DNA of 64,000 nt from positions 8,804,001-8,868,000 of the forward strand of contig CM082585.2 in the NCBI GenBank assembly GCA_040954595.2, in the 5' to 3' direction. Numbering within the stretch: position 1 is the first letter of the stretch; every line of letters starts with the position of its first letter. The DNA comes from Balanoglossus misakiensis (lineage: Eukaryota; Hemichordata). The notes beneath the pieces are model-generated. The model was not told the DNA's origin. It worked only from the letters and a program-made list of their open reading frames with translations, and did not search any database. The position numbers and the translations under genes were made by a program. Of the stretch, positions 54,486-64,000 are shown in pieces.

Positions 54486-56248
54486 AGGGGGAGAGGAGGG
54501 GGAATCGAGAGATAACCGGACATCACGAACTCACAGAAACTGAGCATTATCATGGTGCTAGAACGTCACAACGTGTGTAAATACGGGGAAACTGTTTTCT
54601 ATATTACTGCATCGGTCGTCGCTTAACTCGTGGACTGTGAAAACCAGTGACGTAAACACTTATGCCCTTTGAAAGTATCAGAAACCACCATCACCACAAC
54701 ACGTGAGGCGGGTTGGATCACGGCTACTCAAGGTTTTCTGACACCTCGAGTATCTACGGATGATAACCTGGCTTCAAGAACCTCAAAGGGAGGCCTTGTG
54801 ATTCTAACGACGGACAATTTGGCATTCACTATATTGTAAAATGGACATTTCTGGATTCCCTTGTCAGCCTATTTATTTTTTTAATGAATCATGTACATTG
54901 TAATTCAGAATTGAAAGTCGAGCGTCGTTTCTATTTAAAATTAGAAATATAGAGGGCAGTAAAATGTTGGGAAATATATGCTTGACAACACGTCTTCTCT
55001 TGATACAGTTATTATGTGTTACTATAAAGGTAATAATATAATATAGAGTTAGGCCCTAGTACAGATCCTATTTAGAGCAATTATAGCATAAGATTGGAAT
55101 TCTATGCCAAATTTATACATATTTTGGGGGAACCTATTCGTTCTTATACACATGACAATTTAGACTCATACGTGTCAACATTATATTTATATTTCTACGC
55201 CGTTATTTACTGTAATGTCAACACTGACAATTTTGGGTCTAAAGGGTATCATTTTATTTCTCCGATGTGAAACTTCTCTTGTCAGTTTAGAAGTAGGCGT
55301 TTGTTGCCAAGCTAGTAAACATATGCCGATCCTCATATTATAATATAACGATCATTTAGTATGTTTTGTTAAGCTTTAAGTTTCTTTTCAGTTTTCAAAT
55401 ATCTATAGAAGCATTTGTCAGTACACAAAGAATTCGTAAAACAGTAACGCGAACATTACCAGCGCCCCCAAGCATTGAAATCAACGTTTTGGTTCAACAA
55501 CGTCTACCTCTCTATCCGGGTCTTTTTCTTCACTTTGCATATTACCTTGTCACTTTTTGTATGGATGCATTTACAAATATGTTATTTTACTTTAAGCATA
55601 TTCCATTACTTTTATTTGTCATTTTACCAAAAGTTGTCAAACACAATAAACGAATTTTATTATGCAATCTTGCTGGTTAGTAGTCGCGAATTATTTGAAA
55701 GGCGACGATCGATATCGTCTTTTGCGCATGTGCCAAACCACAGACTCCACTTGTGAAGTGCTCGTATCATGATCCACCCAACCTTTGGTACATGTATCTG
55801 CAAAGCTGCGCATCCTCTGTAAAAGGACAATGTCATATTTCGGGGATGGTAAGTACGCCTTTACTGACTGTCCATTAATGCACGTTAATAGTTCGCTTAC
55901 TCCTCACAACAGTCAATTTGAAAAGGGATGCGGGTACTCTCGTCTGCCATTTTGATAACAGGAAGTGACGGATGTATATATTACGTAAGTATCAATGCAT
56001 CCTTGGAAATCTGGGATGTCCCAAAAGAACGCACCGGGTGAACCTGTCACCTGTTGCACTTAGTAATATAATGTAAATGATGTGTAATATGTCAGGGCGC
56101 CCTCAACGACTCGAAACGCATAGTATTTGGTTTCATTCTGGTGTTTGTACTTGTCCCGTGACAAAAAGAGGTTGACTTTAGTTCGTATGTTCATTGTCGT
56201 TATTACGACAGCGTGATAGTGCTGTTAATTTTCTTGGGGCGAGCAGAA
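54486..56248. other. 3' UTR of the PTB adaptor and intergenic DNA
   Basis: AT-rich, with no coding signature. An AATAAA at 55645 would allow a 3' UTR of about 1.15 kb. The last part is the presumed promoter of the FAM43-like gene. Confidence 0.5.
55645..55650 (+). promoter_or_regulatory. Candidate poly(A) signal of the PTB adaptor gene
   Basis: AATAAA in an AT-rich context about 1.15 kb after the stop codon. Confidence 0.35.
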
Positions 56249-56848
56249 ATGACGTCTGCGACTGACGAAGTCGGGAGCTTCGAAGTGCAGTATCTGGGAA
56301 TGGTGGAAATTCTACACACCAACCCGCACGGCCAGGGCTGCGTGGACAAAGTTGTGGACCAGCTTGAACACAAACTGCGATCCGGTATCATCATTCCGAA
56401 ACTGATTTTGGTGCCGTCGGGTCGGGGACTGGACGTGATCGACGTCACGACGAAGCGGGAGGCGTATTCCGCGTTTTACCCGCTCCAGAGTATATCCCAT
56501 TGCAAGGCGGACAAGAGATATTCTCGGGTCTTTGCGTGGACGGTAGTGACTTCGGAGCGGTCGAAGTTCCACTGTCACGTCGCGGCCTGCTCTGATAAGG
56601 AGCAATCGCAAAAATTGGCCATTGCAATGAGCCACTTCTTCGCGGCATCCTCGAAGGAGCGGAAATCACCCGGCGAGAGCCGCGGCAACGGTCGGTCACA
56701 CCCGCCCGACGAAATCGGCGGGCGACACGACCACGACGGGAACGCAAACAGCGTACCGAGCGACGGAGAAGCGCAGCGGAAAATGGCGAGATTACTGTAC
56801 GAAGCGGAGCAAAAAACTTCATCCAAGATGCGAGATAATCATAAGTAG
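56249..56848 (+). CDS. FAM43-like PTB/PID-domain protein, single exon
   Basis: ATG at 56249 opens an uninterrupted 199-residue ORF. Residues about 9-133 form a PTB domain: GSFEVQYLGMVEI, G-x-GCVDKVVDQLEHKL, LILVPSGRGLDVIDV, ISHCKADKRYSRVFAWTVV and FHCHVAACSDKEQSQKLAIA. The G-x-G-C-x-D pattern after strand 1 and the single-exon structure match FAM43A/B (known intronless in vertebrates, as I recall), and the V-F-A-W pattern also fits PID1. The tail is hydrophilic and probably disordered, ending in MARLLYEAEQKTSSKMRDNH. FAM43 function is poorly known. It lies 1.8 kb downstream of another PTB gene on the same strand. Confidence 0.82.
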   Translation: MTSATDEVGSFEVQYLGMVEILHTNPHGQGCVDKVVDQLEHKLRSGIIIPKLILVPSGRGLDVIDVTTKREAYSAFYPLQSISHCKADKRYSRVFAWTVVTSERSKFHCHVAACSDKEQSQKLAIAMSHFFAASSKERKSPGESRGNGRSHPPDEIGGRHDHDGNANSVPSDGEAQRKMARLLYEAEQKTSSKMRDNHK

Positions 56849-59445
56849 ACTGGTATACATATTCACTTTTGGTGGACCTGCTATAATGTTTTGCTATTAT
56901 GAAGTCATACCAGTGTTGTCTTGGGATGTACGCAGGTCTGGTCTGCAAACTGTGAACGGAGGAGACTAGCTTACAAATATACAACGGACATTGATAAAAG
57001 ACATAGTAACACGGTTTATTATCTAATTTATAAAGTGACCCATTTTTATCTGTTCTGCGGCACCTTATCTTGAGTGGCGTGTTCGAAAAGTTGAGGGTCA
57101 GCGCATTTAACTTATTTCTTCCTTATCACCGACGCACCACATGGCATATCTCGGTCTCACAGCGAACGTTTGCAAACACCAAAAAACGCGTCCTCGTAAA
57201 TCTAGCCTTATTTTATTTGCCAGTGCCACTTTTTGGTCGACAACAGAAATATTAATCAACAAATATCAGTCATGTGACACACGAAGCGCAGAAACGCATG
57301 GCATTCATCCGGTATCAAACCGGCGATGTATTTTCACGTTTGCTGTTGTGTACGTCATCATGGCCGAATATGTGCAGTTGGTACGTGCCGTTTTAGGGGT
57401 GATCTAATTATATATTTATTTAGTTCGAAATATATTTTATAAGCAAGAAAACAATCCTATCCTATTTTAAAATGTTAATTTATTGGCTCCCTAATTAAAC
57501 GTTTAATTCTATGTCGGTGAAGTAGCATAACTACTGCAACTGAAGAATTTATATCCTCGATCATTTTTGATCAATTTTCTCGACGTGTTTTTTTCCTTTG
57601 CAAAATTATTCGCTCTGAGAATATCAGTAAACATGGGTAGAAAAAAATGTGAAGCTTCGTTTTTTTTTTTCCTCAGTCGCGGCAACTTATATCTTTTTAT
57701 GGGTGCCCATTGAACTTAGATATGCCGGTATTTTAAGCAGTCACGTCGACAAGTTTTCAATCACTGTGGCCTGCAGGTTGTACAGTAATAATCTTCGTGT
57801 AATTAAACACATGGCTGTCCAAAACACGCTATGTAGATAATTTATAGCAGTTTTGATCCGCTTTTATATTCTCAGGATATTAAAGTAGTTTGATTGCATG
57901 CGCGAACTGTTTGCACTGCTTGGTAAGTTTTACTCGAGAGCGCTATAGACTGTGCGTGCTTTTCGCCTCGTATACTCGCGCGACTTCTTTCTTTGCAATC
58001 CTTATCTTGACCCCTACATGACCTAACGTCCTGGTACAAATGTACGTGTATTTCCGTTGGTACGATCTAGTCCATCCGTTTCATTGCAGAGTCAGCAACG
58101 GTCTACCGTATTCACTTGATTCTGCGCACTGAATCGCTACTGTAAACGAGCCTCGTTTTCAAGCAAACACTTGCACATTCTGTCAACATTACACGACGTT
58201 AGTGTTTGGCGTAGAGATTTGGCTATTAGTCTAAATGTACAGTCGTGAAGTGTCATGATGTGGCTCCAATAGCAAATTTATGGCTTTTTCGACATAGTTG
58301 TAATGTATCGTTACGTCTACCTTTTGAGACCACGTGACTAGAGAGCAACGACCTCGGCAAGAGTCGTTCATCTTCGATGAATCGTGAGGTATGGATGCCA
58401 GAGTACGGGTTATCAGTCAGTATTTATACAAAGGTATAAGGTCCCTGATGTCACTCTACAAGCAACTTAATACGATATTTCTGTTTATATTTCACGTCAT
58501 GGGTTTTAGGGGTCATAACGAGACGCGGGAAAAAGTTCAGAGCAACACAACACAGCAAGAGCTCGACTATCATTGTGTTGAGAATTCACAAAAATCACCG
58601 CTGGTCTTGTTTTCTCTATTAGGAACGTGTCTACAGTCTGTAAACGCGCATTTGGCTACGTTTACAATGTGTTATCGCGTTGCCAAACGGAACTTCGACC
58701 AGTTGGGAAATGAATATGATTGTTGGTTTTTATTGTGTGTAATACTAGTAATTCTGTGGATGGCTTGCTAACCCTAACGTTAACGTTCGTCATTTGCACT
58801 ATGTCAGCCAGCGCCCTCCCTCGCCTGTGTCTATCCTGCTATCGCCCTCTTCATGTGCCGAGCCTCAACGTCATCAAACACTTACATATACATTTGTATG
58901 GTAAAACCACGCACTACTGAATTCCATCATCAGTTGTTTCATCAAATCTTTAATTGTAACACATTCATATTCTAAACATAACTATATTTCGTGAGAGATC
59001 TACCCCATCTTAGTTTTTATATATGATGCTCTCGCTTTGTGCTGAATGTCGCATCAAACATTTTCCCTATACCAGCACAATTTCACGCGCCATATTCTCC
59101 ACGACAAAGCAATACCTCGGTACAAATTACATAGTCATCGATGCAATTGTTTTACATTGTCACTGTTTTTATTACACTGCCATAAAAACTATATCAAGGT
59201 GACTTGTACCAGCAATTACACTGCCAATGGTTAGAATTATCCGCGACGAGTGGCATCATTGTTATCGTTTGTACTATTAAAATTTTAGTTTTGGCCCGAC
59301 CGTGGCATGGTCTGTGTGTCCAGTTTCCTGTAATTAAAAACACGGGAGATTGCCTAGTTGAAATATGCACATAATGGTGCTCATTTTATACGGGTGGAAA
59401 TTGGATAAGAGGTCAGTCGGTCGCGTTGGACCCTTGACTGTAACA
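56849..59445. other. Intergenic stretch
   Basis: No gene is supported. An ORF at 58391-58771 (126 codons) has a hydrophobic end but no family signature. The rest is AT-rich non-coding DNA. Confidence 0.5.
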
Positions 59446-62400
59446 ATGGAAAGAGAGAAGGCGCGACGATCCGCCCCGGTGGTGTACAGGGCTTCGTGGT
59501 TGTTCGACTGGTATCGCGCTCAGGAAGACCGTGAAAACTCAGCCAGGTAAACAAGTTTTGCGGGAAATTTTTATTGGTGAGAACGTCAACCTCTTATGTG
59601 TGTTACAATCGATGATTGGCACACGTAGAGACATTTTATCGAATTTGACGCTCTATCTCTCGACGTGATGCGAAGGTTAAATGGAGCAGAAGAACAAAGA
59701 TAAACTTTGTTATCGGGTTGCAACAAGTCCCCGATGGACTAGTGATCAAGTAGGGTCATTTTTTTAAAAATGACGATAAGATATATTTCAGAAAAAGGTG
59801 TCAATAAAGTGATAGTTACATGGAAAGCTAGAATAGATGATTTTCCGCACATTGTGAGATCTCGCGAGACCAAGTACTACAAGTCGGGGTTTGCATGAAA
59901 GTAGGATAGGTTCAGAGTTTAATGAAATAAATCCAAATCTAGTGCAACACGGTGGGGCATGTGCGGTCAAAGCGTTCCGCGAATATGTGATTAAAAATGA
60001 CGACATACTATTATCATGCAAATTAACCCTGGTCAATTATGGTTGTTTGTTTGTTTGTAGGCATTCATTTGAAAGTGTTCTGCCACCAGACGCCGACTGG
60101 AGCGTCACATCTGCGAGAAAGATGGAAAAGAAACGGAATAACGATTTAACGACGGTGGACGTATCCCGTAAGGAAGGCGGGAAGGACGGAGCCGGCCAGG
60201 AAGGTGCCCAAGCGCCGCCTTCGGATCTGGGCAAACTCGTCAAAGAATTCGCGTCCTCCACCACGGCGCACGGCGTCTCGCTCATCGTCGCGTCGCGGAG
60301 CGCGTCCGGGAAACTGTCCTGGACGCTCATCGTCTTCGCCGCGCTCACCGCATTCACCATACAGACGCTGTTGCTCGTCTTTCAGTACCTAGAGTTCAAC
60401 GTCAACACCAAGGTAATACATTTTTTTCATCCTTTGTTTCTGGATTTTGAATCGCCGATAAATATATTGTGGGCGGATGAACTCGAACACCGTCAAAGTG
60501 AACTCTACCAAAAGATTTATTTTCAAGATGCGGGGAAGTTTTGACAAAAGATGAAAACAGTTTTTCATGGCAAATTACATCATCCAATTTACTCCGATAT
60601 GAGATGTATTGGTGGCAAGGTCTCCTTGAACAGTGGGAACAATGCTGGTAGTGTGGTTATAAGCATAAAAGTCGCACATGTGCAGTTCAGACGAACCTGC
60701 CCCTTTAAATGTCATTCTGTGCTGTGAAGTATTTCGTGACCACATTATATCTATACATAGGCTTCACAACCACATCGTGTACGCAGTACTTCAAAGCTGC
60801 TGGTCGGAAGGATTGTGAGCAAAGTAAAGACGGGGATATGTAATAAAATCTGCTGTTCACCTTTATAATTTTATATTATTAACAATCTTTTAGATCCATG
60901 TTGAGGAATACTAGTTAACAATTCGGCTGGGGGGATCGAATGAACCAATCTTAGTCTATCGTGTATTTTCAACATGCGCCTGACTCAAGGGACACATAAG
61001 CGTAATGATTAGGCAGAACTTCGAAATTAATGTGAAGATTAGTTGATAAATATTACTTATAGGATTACGGCCGTTTGAGCTTAATATATATTCACTGATA
61101 TTGTCATTAGATAAGGTATGGCAGGAAATGAAAATATTACATCTATTTACAGGGTCTTATGACCTTGGAGATTATCTCCAAATTAATATTTAGAATTCCC
61201 CAATGGCAACTGAGCGCGTCAATCCATCAATGCGATGTCATCGATTACATGAATAGTGCAGGCTTGTCTTTTGAAAAGAAGAATGTCGTATTTTGCATGT
61301 TGTATTTCTATTACCAGTTACTTGAGATAATGTTTTACATTGGATCATTATCAAATGACTATATATGGTTATTTTAGATGATGAGATTCATGCTTGCATG
61401 GGCGCCACAATGTAATACGGTGAGGTAACCGTTTTGTTGTCCGTTTTTCCTTGAGTTTTGGATGTCCTGGCGAGCACGACCTTTTCGAATACCATAAGTA
61501 CACAGTGCAATGAGGGCCAGCGTCATCGATGCCTTTCTACTGACTGCACTCACGCAACTTTTCTGTTCTGAAAACATTCATTTATTGGGATGTTTTTGAC
61601 AGGTTCAACTGGTGAGCGCTCATGAGCGTCCCTTCCCGAGCGTCACCTTGTGTAACACGAACAAACTGCGCCGCTCTGTCGTGTTGCGGTCCGACTACAG
61701 AGAGCTACTGGCTGTTGACAGTCGCCTGGTGGTTCCCCATTACGGTGAGCTAAAGATTCAAATTAACTTGTCCGCCTAGCCTTGTCTTGTCTTGTCTAAG
61801 CTCACCTACATTGTATGCTAACTATCACATTTGGTTTTCTCTGGCGTTGTAACCCCCAGGGCCTTGCTCCGATCACGACTTTCAGTGCGGAAACGGCACA
61901 TTCTGCATCAGAAAGTATCTGGTCTGTGATGGTGTCAATCATTGTCTGGACATGAGTGACGAAGAAGGCTGTATCTATGGTAAATATGTGTGACGTCACG
62001 CCGGGATTTTGAAAACGGGATCTGTGGATAATTTGAATTTTTCAAATTCAGAATTCAGAATAAAACACCCGAAAAACTAAATCGATCTCTCGCCCTGGAC
62101 AAGATCGATCGATGACGTTTAACAGTCGACGGTGATAAGTTTGTCTGGTCGTCGGGTTCATTTGATAGAAGTCAGGAGGCGAAAGGATGAATAAAACGGG
62201 AGTAAATATCCGGAAAAGGAATGTTTGGCAATTTAAAAGAAAGGCAGACCGGATCAATACTGTCTGAATCAGTTAATTGCGTGTATTCTATTTACACTTT
62301 ATTTTATCGCCAGACATCTAATTGTTTGTTTTTTCTTTCTCTCGTTTTGTCACTTATCGCCAAGAACGTTTATATCTTTTCTCAGGGCAATGTGGTGATG

Positions 62401-64000
62401 GACAGTTCAAGTGCGAAAGTGGAAGCAACTTTGGATTTTGCATCGACAAGGATTTAGTATGCGACGGGAAGGCTCACTGTTATGGCGGAGAGGATGAATA
62501 TAACTGTGGTATGTCTGTTTGTCTGCCCACCCTCTCTTCTGTTTGTCTATTAATATACAGGATCAAAGGTCACCCTAATACACATATACAGTACTAGTAC
62601 ATGCCCATACATGGTAAAAGGTCGATCATTCGTAGAGCTCTTTTTTGATTGGCTGCCTAACGGAAACCTTCCATGGTAACTGTGGCTAAATTTGCATAGA
62701 TGACCATGTACTAACAAATTTCATCATTGGCATATGAACAGAAGCACCAAAATTGTACTTTGCTTTCAATTTATTTGTTGGCAACACGAATAATTATCGG
62801 TCGGATTTTGTTTTTGTTTTTTTCACATGTTTACTGCTGGACTTCTGAAGAGTGTTCCAGTACTCAGTTTCAATGTGAGTTCACCAAACGATGTGTTTCC
62901 AGAAACTACATGTGCGATGGCGTCTTTGACTGTACTGACGGAAGCGATGAGTTCAGCGATCAATGCAGTAAGCCACGTTCCTACCTATCACAGTCCCTCC
63001 ATTTTTAATACACTGCTAATAATATCTCCAGCATGCATGTAAAGAGGTCCATTGTCAGACGGTGAATACACCACTAATCACAGTTATTGTTGGAACTGTT
63101 TTGATATTTCATTGCATAGTGTTAGTTCGCCGTTGTACTTTATTTGTGTCCTGTTGTATCACAAAGGAAGTACAGGGGTGACATGTAACCCTTGAACTTA
63201 TTATGTAACACAGTGCAACCTTTGTACATGTACTTCCTTTGTGTCCTGTGGTGTCGCGAAGGAAGAACAACGGTGACAGTGTCTCAGTTCCACAGTTTCA
63301 CCCTTGTGATTCCCCTGTGACACACTGTCACCCATTTCCTTCCTTTGTGACCCAGCTATTCGACCCTTTTCAGCGACGAACGAAGGGAATGTGGCCCTTG
63401 GCAAGGCGACCATCCAGAGCAGTACAGAGCTGTACGAGTCGGAGAAGGCTGTCGACGGCTACACAGAAGGTTACAAGCTGCTGCAGAGCTGCTCGGCCAC
63501 ACAGCAGGAGTTCGAACCCTGGTGGGCAGTTGACCTTGGCGATTCTTACAAAGTTCACGAGGTCATAGTTTATCGGCAAGAGGAAAACGATTTTGACTAT
63601 GGAGGTAATTTGGTGCCTTTTCCCAATCTCCGACACAGACTATGATCGCCGCCATCTTGCCTGTTGTTAGGACAGCACACCGTCTTATGGCATTCAATTT
63701 GACTGTATACATTTTTTTGTAACCAGCGTCTCTGGTTTGGAACATGCGCATAAGACGATCATGGCCCTTTAAGCTTTTTAATAATAATAACGCCACTGAT
63801 AAAAATGATTGGTAAGGAGCATTTAATGTCCACAAACAATTTGTATCACGGACATTACCAGGTGCAAGACTGTTGAACATCTTTTGATTGGTTTATATTC
63901 ATCTGTAAAGGTGGGGGGCGTAGATTGACCCTGTGCTGGGATTTACAGAAAGCTTTCCCTCTGTATTGTGAACAGATGCCAACCAATACGGAGGCAGTGT
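59446..64000 (+). CDS. DEG/ENaC channel-like protein with LDLa and F-type-lectin modules, partial
   Basis: Exons: 59446-59546, 60061-60412, 61603-61744, 61860-61979, 62386-62508, 62851-62967, 63356-63604, and 63976 onward, cut by the window. The N-terminus has the DEG/ENaC gating motif TTAHGV (H104-G105), TM1 at about 119-141, and the ectodomain start [12 protein letters not shown] (161-171), as in ASICs (FPAVTICN). Then come three LDLa repeats, each with six cysteines (about 201-237, 241-279, 280-318; [11 protein letters not shown]-type Ca2+ sites), and a discoidin/F-type lectin-like domain from about 326: [34 protein letters not shown]. Introns 3 to 7 are all phase 1. The cysteine-rich channel ectodomain and TM2 would lie to the right and are not seen, so channel function is inference. 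A further in-frame ATG at 59365 could add 27 residues. Confidence 0.88.
63638..63772. repeat. Dispersed MITE-like repeat, copy 2 (channel gene intron 7)
   Basis: Same orientation and about 130-bp similarity to 18911-19043, including GGACAGCACAC, TTTTTTTGTAACCAG and CATAAGACGATC. Lies directly after a splice donor. Confidence 0.75.

Noticed and set aside
58391-58771. 126-codon ORF with a hydrophobic C-terminus
   Set aside because: No signal peptide, family motif or splice context; likely chance in AT-rich DNA.

Overview
The window is animal nuclear DNA. It holds intron-rich genes with GT-AG introns plus one U12-type AT-AC intron, long introns and intergenic gaps, microsatellites and small foldback repeats. 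Protein content (an NRF-6-type membrane acyltransferase, a DEG/ENaC protein fused to LDLa and F-type-lectin domains, THAP and SAP transposon remnants) suggests a marine invertebrate. I favour an invertebrate deuterostome such as amphioxus or a hemichordate, but that is inference. All exon structures were read by eye and checked for consistent intron phase.

Layout. At 0-2 kb lies the end of an unrecognised minus-strand gene, with weaker candidate exons out to 8 kb. From 9.9 to 20.3 kb there is a divergent housekeeping pair: ERCC5/XPG nuclease (minus, 13 coding exons) and DKC1/dyskerin (plus, 12 exons), sharing a 338-bp promoter. DKC1 introns 2, 7 and 8 each carry a box C/D snoRNA with the same guide. 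At 21.5-26.3 kb is a 14-exon NRF-6-like acyltransferase whose conserved histidine is replaced. At 29.2-30.2 kb is a one-exon transmembrane scaffold with repeated tyrosine motifs, and at 31.4-32.2 kb a one-exon sulfotransferase-like gene (minus). At 33.85-36.25 kb is a DNA transposon with perfect 33-bp inverted repeats, a 5-bp target duplication and THAP and SAP coding remnants. At 38.2-39.2 kb is MMGT1/EMC5. A gene-poor stretch follows.

From 45.5 to 54.5 kb is a PTB-domain adaptor with a 7.9-kb first intron, followed at 56.2-56.8 kb by a one-exon FAM43-like PTB protein. From 59.4 kb to the right edge is the start of a DEG/ENaC channel-like gene in which three LDLa modules and an F-type-lectin-like module follow TM1 on exons that are all bounded by phase-1 introns.

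Functional links: ERCC5 (nucleotide excision repair) and DKC1 (H/ACA RNP pseudouridylation) probably share transcriptional control, and DKC1 also hosts guide RNAs for rRNA methylation. The two PTB genes may belong to the same adaptor biology. The rest look like unrelated neighbours. Two motifs, TGACGTCA (13 copies) and AACCACCTGTT (6 copies), recur far more often than chance would give.
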